Notes: generated by a model not told the origin, from the sequence alone. DNA of 64,000 nucleotides from Acinetobacter indicus CIP 110367 (GCF_000488255.1 NZ_KI530758.1:80427-144426); one strand, 5' to 3'. Numbered from the stretch's first letter, positions 17,641-28,500 are shown. Numbers and translations: made by a program.

Positions 17641-18873
17641 ATGCGAAGCGCTAATATTCGACGTGATGGCTACTTAAAATTTCTGAATACATGGCAAGAC
17701 CGTGATGTCATTAAAGTGCTTTCGGGTGTACGTCGCTCTGGAAAATCCACCTTGTTAGCGATGTTTCAACAAGACCTAAAAGCACAGGGTGTACAAGCCG
17801 AAAACATCATTGCTATCAATTTCGAATTTATGGAATTTGAAGAACTCACAGATTACCGTAAACTACATGATTATGTACTGTCTAAAGTTGATAAAAGCAA
17901 AAAAAACTATGTTTTTTTAGATGAAATACAACATGTTACAAATTTTGAGAAAGTAGTCGACTCTTTATATGTTCGGGATTATATCGATTTATATATTACA
18001 GGCTCAAATGCATTCTTTCTAAGTGGAGAACTTGCGACTTTACTTACAGGACGCTATATAGAGCAACACGTTCTACCTCTGTCATTCCAAGAATTTAAAC
18101 AGTGGCATATTGAAAATAATCCGATCATCCAACAATTATCCAATCGTGATTTGTATGCCATGTATACGCGCAGTAGTTTCCCTTATACGCTTGCCATGAC
18201 TAGCCAGCAGGAAACTTATGATTACTTGCAAGCGGTCTATGCCAGTGTAATGTTTAAAGATGTTATTCCCCGTTTGAATACGGCCGATATTAACTCTCTC
18301 GAGCGTGTCGCAAGATATTTAGCAAGCGTGACAGGCTCACCCATTTCCATCAATAAAATTAAAAATACCTTTGTTTCAAGTGGGGTTAAGATTTCATTTG
18401 AAACAGTAAAACGCTATATTCAGGGCTTACAGGACAGTTTGTTATTTTATAGTGCCGCACAATTTAAAGTACGCGGGCGTGAGTTATTACAATCCTCTGA
18501 AAAATACTATTTAGTTGATGTCGGATTGCGCCGGATTATGTTGCCTGATGCTAATGCTGATCAAGGTCATATCTTAGAAAATGTGATTTATCTTGAGCTT
18601 GTCAGACGAGGTTATACGGTCTATGTAGGGCGGGTTGATGAATATGAAATTGATTTTGTTGCTGTCGATACTTTACAGAATTTAACTTATTATCAGGTGG
18701 CATTAGAAACGCTCAATGAGGAGACACTCAGCCGAGAGTTACGTCCATTACAGAAAATTTCTGATTCGTATCCCAAGTATTTGCTTACCTTAGACACGAT
18801 AGGGACTGAAGCGAATTATAATGGTATTGTAAAAATGAGTGCTCTCGATTGGTTGCTATCTGAAAATAAGTAA
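17641..18873 (+). CDS. AAA-14 / DUF4143 ATP-binding protein
   Basis: This 410-residue protein has Walker A GVRRSGKST near residue 29, Walker B YVFLDEIQH near residue 92, the TGSNAFFLSGELATLLTGR sensor region, and a C-terminal DUF4143 domain with a nuclease-like fold (EIDFVAV, about residue 337). Members are common and mostly uncharacterised; some are linked to defence or toxin-antitoxin functions. The promoter region upstream is very AT-rich. It is bracketed by the intact HNH gene on the left and a decayed copy of that gene's end on the right, as if it had been inserted between, or duplicated with, the neighbouring sequence. Confidence 0.85.
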   Translation: MRSANIRRDGYLKFLNTWQDRDVIKVLSGVRRSGKSTLLAMFQQDLKAQGVQAENIIAINFEFMEFEELTDYRKLHDYVLSKVDKSKKNYVFLDEIQHVTNFEKVVDSLYVRDYIDLYITGSNAFFLSGELATLLTGRYIEQHVLPLSFQEFKQWHIENNPIIQQLSNRDLYAMYTRSSFPYTLAMTSQQETYDYLQAVYASVMFKDVIPRLNTADINSLERVARYLASVTGSPISINKIKNTFVSSGVKISFETVKRYIQGLQDSLLFYSAAQFKVRGRELLQSSEKYYLVDVGLRRIMLPDANADQGHILENVIYLELVRRGYTVYVGRVDEYEIDFVAVDTLQNLTYYQVALETLNEETLSRELRPLQKISDSYPKYLLTLDTIGTEANYNGIVKMSALDWLLSENK

Positions 18874-18917
18874 AGTTGAGGGTAGACATGGATACTCTTA
18901 TTTATTAATTAAAACTC

Positions 18918-19022
18918 AAAGACTTTTCAGCATCATTCAAGAATGTATTCAAGCATAATTTCTGCTCCAATTGTGATGGATCGATTTACCTCGATTCGAT
19001 TGAGTCAGACTATCATGATTGA
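18918..19022 (+). pseudogene. Decayed C-terminal fragment of an HNH gene related to 15435-17090
   Basis: Translated in frame this gives KDFSASFKNVFKHNF, then CSNCDGSIYLDSIESDYHD and a stop. It aligns with the HNH C-terminus of the intact gene (KAFSALTKSLLKHNF, then CLICDGLIYLDSTESDHR), with a short internal deletion. The downstream sequence, including TTTCTGAA, CCTTAGTTT, a terminator and GATCAAAA, also matches the region after the intact gene. The fragment is therefore a diverged duplicate, not a chance ORF. Confidence 0.75.
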
Positions 19023-19091
19023 GCCAGAGTCGCTTACTGAAAGTAGCGAGAATTGCGCTGGAGTTTCTGAAGGATATTAATTCCTTAGTTT

Positions 19092-19120
19092 GCCCATTCA
19101 TCCATCTGGGCATTTTTTTT
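19092..19120 (+). terminator. Terminator after the HNH fragment
   Basis: GCCCA / TGGGC stem followed by eight T residues. It is the counterpart of the terminator at 17250. Confidence 0.7.
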
Positions 19121-19144
19121 GATCAAAATACAGTGCTGTTCTTG

Positions 19145-19474
19145 CTAAAAAATGACGGCACCCACCATAAAACACAATATTCCAAAAATAATCCAAGGCC
19201 AGATCTTTGTCCTCGGTTGTTCTAAATTCTGAGGATTATATTCCGTGTGTTCTAGCGATGTCGGTTGTGGAACACGGGTCTTTTTAGAGTAAGGCTGGTG
19301 TTTAGAGTAAGATAGTCCCGTACCTGAAATACCGACACTGGTTCGCGTACCTTTTTTTCCAATATTTAGAGAAGCACCAGGTTTGCCAATGCTAGCACTG
19401 CTGATGCCTTTATGGGTCAGATTAATTTTAAAACCCGGGAATAATTTAATACTTTTACGAAATCTAAAACCCAT
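19145..19474 (-). CDS. DUF4236 protein with C-terminal membrane helix
   Basis: This 109-residue protein has an N-terminal DUF4236 domain (MGFRFRKSIKLFPGFKINLT, glycine- and serine-rich pattern to about residue 55). A polar linker and one C-terminal transmembrane helix (WPWIIFGILCFMVGAVIF) follow. The function of the family is unknown. It is transcribed divergently from brxR with a shared intergenic region holding nested inverted repeats. Confidence 0.7.
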   Translation of the reverse strand: MGFRFRKSIKLFPGFKINLTHKGISSASIGKPGASLNIGKKGTRTSVGISGTGLSYSKHQPYSKKTRVPQPTSLEHTEYNPQNLEQPRTKIWPWIIFGILCFMVGAVIF

Positions 19475-19545
19475 ATTGCTCTCATTCTAAAACTTAGCTC
19501 AATTCACGCGCTATACCAGGATCCATGATCTGCTAGAGATCGTAC

Positions 19546-19619
19546 TTTGACGGCTATCATCAGGATACTAGTATATTTTTTATCTGATGATTGCAATACT
19601 ACCTTTAAATACCGTCAAA
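19546..19619. promoter_or_regulatory. Nested inverted repeats upstream of brxR, probable operator
   Basis: An outer pair TTTGACGG (19546) / CCGTCAAA (19612) encloses an inner pair ATCATCAG (19556) / CTGATGAT (19584). BrxR-type WYL regulators bind inverted repeats in front of their own gene, so autoregulation here is a reasonable inference. Confidence 0.5.
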
Positions 19620-19682
19620 AATGTTTACTGTATATTTGCTGTAGGGTAATCTTAAAGCTGCTATTTATTGACTGATTGGTAT

Positions 19683-20549
19683 ATGACGACAGATAAGCAT
19701 GAAGTCCTGCTACGAATGCGAGCCATCGAGCTGCTTGCTTACTGGGAAGGTCGTTTGGTTACCAATCGTTTGATGAGCTGGTTTGGGCTGAGTCGACAGC
19801 AGGCTTCTGCGGATATCAAGCGTTACAATACGCTGTATAACCCCGATGCCTTGATTCATGACCCCTCCGTAAAAGGCTATGTGCCTAAAGCCACGTTTCA
19901 ACCGGTGCTGACTACCGTACATATCAATGAATATCTCAATATGCTCTCGGGCTTGGTCAGTGAATCGCATGCGCTGATTGCGATGCCAGAACCGAATCTT
20001 GCAGCAGTTCAATTACCTGATCGCAGTGTACGTCCTGAAGTGATTCGGGAAGTTTTGCGTGCCTGCCGCAACCAAAGTACTTTAAAAATGATTTATGCCT
20101 CGATGCAGAATCCGCAGTGGCATGAACGCATGATTTCCCCACATACCCTGGTGTATACCGGTTTTCGCTGGCATGTCCGTGCCTATTGCCATCAGAGCAA
20201 GCAGTTTAAGGACTTTTTACTCTCCAGAATTGATCGCACACCTGTTGTGGTGGCGATTGAGTCAGTAGACCCTGCTCAGGATCAGCAATGGCATGAAGAA
20301 ATTCTACTGACGCTGATCCCTAATCCAAAATTGAATGAAGCTCAAAAAGCGCTGGTCGAAAAAGACTTCGGCATGCCTGATGGCAGATTACAGATTCCGG
20401 TGAAAAAAGCCCTGGCTCACTATACCTTGCAGCGATATCAGGCCGCGATCACGCTGGCTGAGGCGGATGATGCCTTGAAATATCCCTTGGTACTACAACG
20501 CTCAGATATCGAAAAGCTGTCGTCTTACCTGTTTGATCAGGCCTCATAG
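19683..20549 (+). CDS. brxR: BREX transcriptional regulator BrxR (WYL domain)
   Basis: At 288 residues it has an N-terminal winged-helix region (RLMSWFGLSRQQASADIKRY), a central WYL domain (ISPHTLVYTGFRWHVRAYC) and a C-terminal dimerisation region. This is the BrxR/CapW layout. A BrxR from an Acinetobacter BREX system has been characterised as a DNA-binding repressor. ATG at 19683 is preferred to the TTG at 19668. It is the first gene of the BREX operon and ends 10 bp before brxA. Confidence 0.9.
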   Translation: MTTDKHEVLLRMRAIELLAYWEGRLVTNRLMSWFGLSRQQASADIKRYNTLYNPDALIHDPSVKGYVPKATFQPVLTTVHINEYLNMLSGLVSESHALIAMPEPNLAAVQLPDRSVRPEVIREVLRACRNQSTLKMIYASMQNPQWHERMISPHTLVYTGFRWHVRAYCHQSKQFKDFLLSRIDRTPVVVAIESVDPAQDQQWHEEILLTLIPNPKLNEAQKALVEKDFGMPDGRLQIPVKKALAHYTLQRYQAAITLAEADDALKYPLVLQRSDIEKLSSYLFDQAS

Positions 20550-20559
20550 GAGATTGACC

Positions 20560-21171
20560 ATGTTAGAACAATTTCATTATGACAGTGACCTGATTGGTGG
20601 CTCCCTGATGGTGCGTGAAAGCCGGCTGATCGCGGATCTGTTATTACGAGAAGCGACTCCAGAACAATGGCATCAGGCAATTCAGATTGACAATATTCTG
20701 CAAAAAAGAACGCCTGCTTCAGCCCAACGTAACGCCACTGCCATTCGTAAGCGTCTTGAGCGCTTAGAGCCTGATTTCTGGAAAGCACTACGTGATGGGG
20801 ATGATGAGCTGGCGACCCAGGTGGCTTTTTGTGGTGCACTGGAACGCAACCTGTTGCTGCTTGAGTTTATGGAAACGGTGATGAGGGATGCCTATATCTC
20901 TCAGGCGCAACACTTGGACAGTTATATCTGGTCAGATTTTTTGGATGAACGCTCACAACGTGATCCGGATATCTGTGATTGGAAAGAGTCCAGCAAGAAA
21001 AAAATGGGGCAGGTGGTGTTTCGCATGCTGGCAGAAGCCGGTTACTTAAAAAGTACCCGTAAGCTGGTGTTGCAGCGCGTGATCGTCAGAGCAGAGCTGC
21101 GTAGCCTGTTGGAAGAACATTATAAACAACGCATTAAAAGATCTATGGAAGTGTCGCTATGGACGCGGTAG
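20560..21171 (+). CDS. brxA: BREX protein BrxA (DUF1819)
   Basis: This 203-residue DUF1819 protein carries GGSLMVRESRLIADLLL near the start. In type I BREX BrxA is a small DNA-binding protein resembling the RNA-polymerase partner NusB in fold. TAGGAGA lies 8 bases before the ATG. The upstream in-frame start at 20533 would overlap brxR and is rejected. Confidence 0.92.
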   Translation: MLEQFHYDSDLIGGSLMVRESRLIADLLLREATPEQWHQAIQIDNILQKRTPASAQRNATAIRKRLERLEPDFWKALRDGDDELATQVAFCGALERNLLLLEFMETVMRDAYISQAQHLDSYIWSDFLDERSQRDPDICDWKESSKKKMGQVVFRMLAEAGYLKSTRKLVLQRVIVRAELRSLLEEHYKQRIKRSMEVSLWTR

Positions 21172-21187
21172 TTGTAGAGGGGCAGCA

Positions 21188-21763
21188 ATGAGTCAAACAA
21201 TACATGAGCGTCTAAATCAGATTCCAGAGCGAATACTTTCAACCGAGTTTCTCACCGGGCAAGGACTGGGTAATGAAATTGGCTTCTGGATTTTTGATTA
21301 TGCACCTGAAGATGAGTTGAAAGTGCGCGAATATCTGCATTTTCTAGACGGGATGCTGGAGAAAAAACACAGTCAGCTGAAGGTGGTGAATATCAACCTG
21401 CTGCAAGCCGTGGTGGATTATCTGGCTGAGCGTAACTTCATCGATAAAGCCATTCAAATGCAAAAAGCCAAAGGCGATGAGGCGCTGCTCAAAGCGCTGA
21501 AAGGCCCACTGCATATGGATAAGTTCGCGCCCTATCTGGTGAGTAAATATGCTACCAATGCGCAAGATATTGTGTTGATGACTGGGGTAGGGTCGGTTTG
21601 GCCACTGTTACGTGCCCATCACTTATTGAACAGTTTGCATTCGTTACTGGGGCATAAGCCAGTGGTGCTGTTTTACCCAGGTTATTACGACGGTCAAGCG
21701 ATGAGTTTATTTGGAAAAATTCCAAGCAATAATTACTACAGAGCATTCAGATTAGTGCCTTAA
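21188..21763 (+). CDS. brxB: BREX protein BrxB (DUF1788)
   Basis: This 191-residue DUF1788 protein contains FLTGQGLGNEIGFWIFDY and ends with YPGYYDGQAMSLFG, both typical of the family. It is required for BREX defence in tested systems, though its biochemical role is unclear. It lies between brxA and brxC in the standard order. Confidence 0.92.
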   Translation: MSQTIHERLNQIPERILSTEFLTGQGLGNEIGFWIFDYAPEDELKVREYLHFLDGMLEKKHSQLKVVNINLLQAVVDYLAERNFIDKAIQMQKAKGDEALLKALKGPLHMDKFAPYLVSKYATNAQDIVLMTGVGSVWPLLRAHHLLNSLHSLLGHKPVVLFYPGYYDGQAMSLFGKIPSNNYYRAFRLVP

Positions 21764-21804
21764 ACACGGCAAATAGAAATAAAAATTCGGGGGAATTGAT
21801 TGAG

Positions 21805-24800
21805 ATGAACATTAAAGAACTTTTTTACAAGCCATTAGATCGTGCGATTAACGGGGTCGTAAAAGCAGACCAGAATGACAATACTACGGTTTATCAGGAA
21901 CTCGACGAGTATGTGGTCACCAATGAACTGGAAAAGCATTTTCGGGACTTTTTCCAGTCTTATGGCACAGACCTAAGCGATCCTTCGATTGCCAACCGAG
22001 TCGGTGTGTGGATTTCGGGATTCTTTGGTTCAGGTAAATCACATTTCCTGAAAACCTTGTCGTATATTCTGGCCAATAAAGTGGTACGCGATGCGGAAGG
22101 TAACGAACGCAGTGCTGCAGAATTCTTTGATGAAACTAAAATCCGCGATGCATTTATCCGTGCCGATATTGGCAAGGCCGTTAGCCATCATGCCGATGTC
22201 ATCCTGTTTAACATCGACAGTAAAGCCAGCTCCAATGATGACGGCAATCCGATCCTGAATGTGTTTTTACGTGTGTTTAACGAGTATCAGGGTTTTAGTG
22301 CTGACCATCCACATATTGCCCATATGGAACGTCACCTGAGCCAGAAAGGTGTCTATGAACGCTTTAAACAGGCTTTTGAGGAATCCAGCGGCATGTCCTG
22401 GCTAGAGGAGCGTGATGGCTATCAGTTCTATCAGGATGATGTCGAAACCGCAATTTCCCAAGCCCTCAACTTATCTGCTGAAGCTGCGCATAAATGGTTT
22501 GAGGATTCTGAGCAGACCTTTAGTGTTTCGGTCGAAAACTTCTGTCAGTGGGTGAAAGAATACCTGGACAGCAAAGGACCCCAGCAACGCATGTTGTTTT
22601 TGGTCGATGAAGTGGGGCAGTTTATTGGCAGCGATACCCGCTTGATGCTGACACTGCAAACCATTACTGAAAACCTGGGTACGATCTGTAAAGGCCGCGC
22701 TTGGATTATCGTCACCTCACAGGCAGACATCGATGCTGTTTTAGGTGAGATGTCTTCTTCCAAAGCCAATGACTTCTCCAAGATTGCTGGACGTTTTAAA
22801 ACCCGGTTATCACTGTCCAGTTCCAATACCGATGAAGTCATCCAGAAACGTTTATTACGTAAAACCCCGGAAGCTGAAGCATTGCTCAGATCGGTGTTTG
22901 AGCAAAAGGGCGATATCTTAAAAAATCAGATTACCTTTGACCGTTCAGGCCCAACCCTCAAGAACTATGAGGGGCCAGACAGCTTTATTCATAACTATCC
23001 TTTTGCGCCGTACCACTTTCAGCTGGTACAAAAAGTATTTGAAGAAATCCGTAAAGTCGGTGCGACCGGTGCACACTTGGCCTATGGTGAACGGTCCATG
23101 CTGGATGCGTTCCAGATGGCCGCGAATGCGATTGCTACAGATGAAGTCGGTGCCCTGGTTCCTTTCCACCGCTTCTATACTTCAGTCGAAGGTTTCCTGG
23201 ATACTGCAGTGAAGCGTACCATCGACCAGGCAGGGCAGAATAAGACCCTGGATGGTTTTGATGTGCAGATGCTGCGTACCCTGTTCATGATCCGCTATGT
23301 CGATATCATCAAAGGTACCTTGGATAACCTGGTGACTTTGTCGATTGAGAAAATTGATGAAGATAAGCTGGCATTACGCAAGCGGATTGAAGAAAGCCTA
23401 CTGCGTCTGGAAAAAGAGAGCCTGATTACGAGGAATGGTGATGAGTTCCTGTTCCTGACCAATGAAGAACGCGATATCACCCGTAAAATTAAAGCCACTG
23501 ACTTAGCAGCTTCAGAAGAAAATAAAGAGTTAGCTAATCTAATCTTTAAAGATTTACTGAGGGATCAGAACAAATACCGCCATCAAGCCAACAAGATGGA
23601 CTATCAGATTGGTCGTTTTCTGGATGGTCATAGCCTGGATGGCAAGTATGAGAGCGATTTGAAAGTTGAAATCATTTCTCCACTGGATACGGAATATAAC
23701 CTCTACACAGAAGCTTTCTGTATTGGTAAGAGCGCCGAGGCCGAAGGGCAGGTACTGTTTAAACTGGCAGACGATAAACAGTTCTTTAATGAACTGCGCA
23801 CCTGGCTGAAAACCAATAAATTCATCCGCTTAAATGATGATGGTACCCAATCCGATATCAGCCGTATCCTGGCAGACCGTGGCCGTGAGAATCAGGAACG
23901 TAAAAAACGCCTGCGTGCCCAGGTCGAAGAAATGCTGCTGGACGCGGAAAGTTATGCCTTGGGTCAACATCTACAACTTTCATCTTCTAGCCCTTCCACC
24001 AAGCTGGATGAGGCTTGTCGTTATTTGCTGGAAAACACCTATACCAAACTGAGCTATCTGCAGGTCTATCAGCAGGATGCCTGGCGTGAGCTGAACGCCG
24101 TCTTGACTGTGGATGATATGGCGCAACTCGGATTGTCTCTGGATGGCGGTCAGAGCAATCCCAAAGCCCTACAGGAAGTGGAGCAGTACATTGCACTACG
24201 CGCCACTGGTACAGAGCGTATTCTAGTCTCAGATGTGATAGATCGTTTTGCCAAACGTCCTTATGGCTGGCCAGATGCCGAGATTTTACTGCTGGTAGGT
24301 CAGCTGGCTGCGATGGGGCGCATTTCACTACAGTTGAATGGGGGAACCTTGCAGCTGAAAGAGGCCTTTGAGCCTTTACAGAACAGCCGCCGTCGCCGTG
24401 ATGTTTCTATCATTAAAAAACGCCAGACTGATGATCAGGTGTTGAAACAGGCACGCCAACTCACCCAAGACCTATTCTCGGCCATGGGACCAGCGACAGA
24501 AAAAGAGCTATTTGAATTCTATACCCAACATTTTAAAAACTGGTTAGCCAACTTTAAGTCGTATAAGAGTAAAACTGATGTCGGGCAGTTCCCAGGCAAG
24601 AAAGTGATTGAAAAGTCGATTCTGACTTTGGAACGTCTGCTGGCGAATAGCGACAGCTTCGATTTCTTTAAGGCCGTGGTTGAGAACAAGGACGACTATC
24701 TTGATCTGGAAGAAGATTATCGTGATATTCATGAGTTCTTCAGTAACCAGATGCCGAGCTGGCAGCAACTGCAACAGGCCTTACGTCATTTTGAGAAGAA

Positions 24801-25485
24801 CAAACAGGCGCTGGGCAGTGATGAGGTAGCTAAAAAAGCCCTCTCTGAATTACATCGCATTGCCACCCTTGAATCGCCCTATGGCCTGTTAAATAAAGTG
24901 GCTGATTTGGTTCGCACAGTGGAAGGCGTCAATGAGCAATTGCTGACTGAGAAGCGCAATCAGGCGATAGAACACATTGATGACAAGATCAAGCAGTTAG
25001 AAGCCGAGATTAAAAACAGTGGCATCGCTACCGCTGAGCTGAGTAACAAGCTATTACGCCCACTACAACTGCTGAAAACGGATATTGAAGTGGAAACTAG
25101 CCTGTCCACCATCTATATGTTGCAAACTCAAACCGCCGTCGAGCGTTTTGATGAAGCCTTGTATGAGCTGGAACGAGAAGTTCAGACTGAAATTCAGCGT
25201 CAGGCCAAAGCGGCACAACTGGCTCAGAGCAAAGCAGAGAGTGTAACCAACACTGCAACCACCTCCAGCCCAGCTACATCAGCACCTGCTGTGAGTCCGG
25301 TACAGCCTGCGACAGCCGTAGTGCCACCGAAACCAGTGGTAGAAGTTGATGTCGCTAGCATTTACAGCAAAACCTCCAGCAGTGTCTATCTGGAAACAGA
25401 AGAGTCAGTGGATCAGTTTGTAGATGCACTCAAAGCTGAATTGAAAAAAATTGTGGGTGACAAAAAGCGTGTGCGTATTCGCTAA
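21805..25485 (+). CDS. brxC: BREX ATPase BrxC
   Basis: This 1226-residue P-loop protein has Walker A GFFGSGKSHF near residue 72 and Walker B MLFLVDEVGQF near residue 265. A long helical C-terminal half rich in E, K and Q and an Ala/Pro/Thr-rich linker just before a short terminal domain follow. BrxC is the large ATPase of the BREX complex. ATG at 21805 is preferred to the TTG three codons earlier. Base composition matches brxA-B, so the block moved together. Confidence 0.93.
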   Translation: MNIKELFYKPLDRAINGVVKADQNDNTTVYQELDEYVVTNELEKHFRDFFQSYGTDLSDPSIANRVGVWISGFFGSGKSHFLKTLSYILANKVVRDAEGNERSAAEFFDETKIRDAFIRADIGKAVSHHADVILFNIDSKASSNDDGNPILNVFLRVFNEYQGFSADHPHIAHMERHLSQKGVYERFKQAFEESSGMSWLEERDGYQFYQDDVETAISQALNLSAEAAHKWFEDSEQTFSVSVENFCQWVKEYLDSKGPQQRMLFLVDEVGQFIGSDTRLMLTLQTITENLGTICKGRAWIIVTSQADIDAVLGEMSSSKANDFSKIAGRFKTRLSLSSSNTDEVIQKRLLRKTPEAEALLRSVFEQKGDILKNQITFDRSGPTLKNYEGPDSFIHNYPFAPYHFQLVQKVFEEIRKVGATGAHLAYGERSMLDAFQMAANAIATDEVGALVPFHRFYTSVEGFLDTAVKRTIDQAGQNKTLDGFDVQMLRTLFMIRYVDIIKGTLDNLVTLSIEKIDEDKLALRKRIEESLLRLEKESLITRNGDEFLFLTNEERDITRKIKATDLAASEENKELANLIFKDLLRDQNKYRHQANKMDYQIGRFLDGHSLDGKYESDLKVEIISPLDTEYNLYTEAFCIGKSAEAEGQVLFKLADDKQFFNELRTWLKTNKFIRLNDDGTQSDISRILADRGRENQERKKRLRAQVEEMLLDAESYALGQHLQLSSSSPSTKLDEACRYLLENTYTKLSYLQVYQQDAWRELNAVLTVDDMAQLGLSLDGGQSNPKALQEVEQYIALRATGTERILVSDVIDRFAKRPYGWPDAEILLLVGQLAAMGRISLQLNGGTLQLKEAFEPLQNSRRRRDVSIIKKRQTDDQVLKQARQLTQDLFSAMGPATEKELFEFYTQHFKNWLANFKSYKSKTDVGQFPGKKVIEKSILTLERLLANSDSFDFFKAVVENKDDYLDLEEDYRDIHEFFSNQMPSWQQLQQALRHFEKNKQALGSDEVAKKALSELHRIATLESPYGLLNKVADLVRTVEGVNEQLLTEKRNQAIEHIDDKIKQLEAEIKNSGIATAELSNKLLRPLQLLKTDIEVETSLSTIYMLQTQTAVERFDEALYELEREVQTEIQRQAKAAQLAQSKAESVTNTATTSSPATSAPAVSPVQPATAVVPPKPVVEVDVASIYSKTSSSVYLETEESVDQFVDALKAELKKIVGDKKRVRIR

Positions 25486-25531
25486 CTTGGGTTAGGGATA
25501 TCGGCATCAGTCATTAATTAAAGGTTTAAAG

Positions 25532-28500
25532 ATGAATACCAGTCATATTAAAAAATACGCACCGCAAGCACGCAATGATTTTATCGCAGCCATGCGCAAG
25601 CAGGCGGCCAAATATGGCATCACCGCAGACCGCATTTTACCGGCAGAACAGAAAGGCGACTTGCTGCTGATTGGCGATCAGGTTTTTCCGCTATCAGTCC
25701 TGAAACCACGTGAGAAGCTGATCAAACGCATTCAAACCAGCAGTTTTGAGCAAACCATTGATTATATCGCTTATAGCTGGTTTAACCGTCTCTGTGCGAT
25801 TCGCTACATGGAATGCAAAGGCTTACTGGATCATGGTCGCCGTGTACTGAGTAGTGCCGATGGCAGTGCTGGGTTACCGCAGATTCTGGAAGAATGTCTG
25901 GATATTGACCTACCGGGTTTAGATGCCAGCCGTGTGGCTGAGTTAAAGCTGGATGGCAATAAAGACGAAGAGCTGTATCGTGAGCTGTTACTGGCTCAGT
26001 GTCATGCGTTGAATCAGGTGATGCCACTCCTGTTTGAACAGGTTTCTGATGAGTCTGAACTACTGTTACCGGATAATCTTACCAAAACCGATTCGTTGAT
26101 CCGTGATTTAGTGAGCAGCATTCCGGAAGAAGACTGGTCGGATGTGCAAATTATTGGCTGGTTGTACCAGTTCTATATTTCTGAAAAGAAAGATCAGGTG
26201 ATTGGTAAAGTCGTCAAAAGTGAAGACATTCCTGCAGCGACACAGTTATTCACCCCAAACTGGATTGTAAAATATCTGGTACAGAACAGTGTTGGTCGTT
26301 TATGGCTGATGGCCCATCCAGAAAGCACGCTAGTCAGTGAGTGGGAATACTATATTCAGCCAGCTGAGCAAAGCGATGAAGTCAATGCACAGCTGAAACA
26401 ACTGATTGATGTACGCATCAGTGAAGATGGCGATACTTTAAATCCTGAAAGCATTACGGTACTCGATCCTGCCTGTGGTTCGGGGCATATACTCGTTGAA
26501 GCTTATGATTGCTTAAAAGCGATTTATTTGGAACGTGGCTACCGCAGCCGTGATATTCCACGTTTGATTTTAGAAAAGAACTTATACGGCATTGATATTG
26601 ATACCCGTGCTGCACAGCTCGCCAGTTTTGCACTGTTGATGAAAGCGCGTGAGGATGACCGCCGTTTATTTAGCAATCCACCGAAGCTGAATATTATTGC
26701 GTTACAAGATAGTCAGCCTGAACGTTTGGATGCATTCAGTCAGGATTTGGTAAGTACTGGTATTGCACAGGCAGATTTAAAAGAACTGTTGGACCTATTT
26801 GAACACGCTTCGACCTTTGGTTCTTTGATTCAAATCCCTACAGCATTTGCGAAGAAACTACCTGACTTAGAAACCAAGCTGAATACAGCATTAGAGTCTG
26901 GTGATATTTTTGCACAGCAGTCAGCGCAGGAGCTGTTACCTCTAGTACAACAAGCGAAATTACTCGCTAAACAATATGATGCTGTGATTGCGAATCCGCC
27001 GTATATGGGTGGCAAAGGCATGAATACAGCCTTAAAAGATTTTGCCAAGAAGAAATTCCAAGACAGCAAGTCAGATCTGTTCGCTATGTTTATTGAACGT
27101 GGTTTTGCTTGGTGTAAGAACAGTGGCTTTAATAGCATGGTCACGATGCAAAGCTGGATGTTCTTGTCGTCTTATGAAATGATGCGTGAAAAGTTACTAC
27201 AGGACCGAACCTTGTCTTGTATGGTGCATATGGGCAATGGGGTTATGGGAATTGCTTTCGGTACTGCAGCAACAGTAATGTTGAATTATAATATTAATAA
27301 TTATTTAGGAAGTTTTTCTTATTGTGATAACGAAGATATAAAGGAAAATGATATTCCAAAGCAATTTCCTGTTCAAAATGAAAGACTGAAAATAGCAAAA
27401 TCAGATGATTTTCAAAAGATACCTGGTAGCCCTATTGTTTATTGGGTGAGTGATAAATTACGTGCTCTTTTTTCATTAAAAAAAATCGGCTCACTATTAA
27501 AATCTGATGGGCAGTTATTAACTGGTAATAACGAAAAATTTTTACGTAATTTTTGGGAAATAAACTCTAATGAAATAGGACATGATAAAAGCTGGAAACT
27601 CCATCACAAAGGAGGTGATTACAGGAAATGGTATGGGAATGTTGAATGGGTAGTAGCGTGGGATAAAAAAACTCGTGAGCATTATCGTAGAGATAAAATC
27701 GCTCGTATTCCTAAAGAAGAAGTATGGGATTTAGAGGGTGTAACATGGTCAACTATTACCTCAGCAAATGCATCTTTTAGAAAAGTTTTATGGTTTGAGA
27801 GTTTTAATAAAGCTGCACCAACATTGCTTGGTAAAGATTCTAAAGATATAGATTTGTGTTTAGGGATATTAAATTCAAAAATTTCAGAAAAACTTTTAAA
27901 AATACTTAATCCTACCGTTAATTGTTTGGTTGAGGATATTGAAGCGATACCCATTTTGAAGATCAATTCACCAGATTTTCTTAAGAACGTGAGAAGGTGT
28001 GTACTAATTTCTAAAATAGATTGGGATTCCTATGAAAACTCATGGGAGTTTAATCAAAACCCAATTATTCGTACCAACCAATCAAATCTAGAGCAAGCCT
28101 TTAACACATGGCAACAGCAAAATGCTGACGCCGTGGCTGAGATGAAACGTCTGGAAGAAGAAAATAATAAGCTGTTTATTGACGCTTATGGTTTACAGGA
28201 CGAACTCACCCCAGACGTACCTGATGCGCAAATCACTTTAACTCGTGCCGACCGTGAAAAAGACAGCCAGCGTTTAGTGTCTTATGCTCTTGGCTGTATG
28301 ATGGGACGTTATAGCTTGGACGAACCAGGTCTGATCTATGCTCATGCAGGCAATCAAGACTTTGATTCAAGTCGTTATCAAAAATTCCCAGCCGATGCGG
28401 ACGGCATTATTCCATTGACCGAAATGCACTGGTTTGAAGACGATGCAACGCACCGTATCCAAGAATTCCTAACTGCGGTTTGGGGTAAAGACACGCTGGA

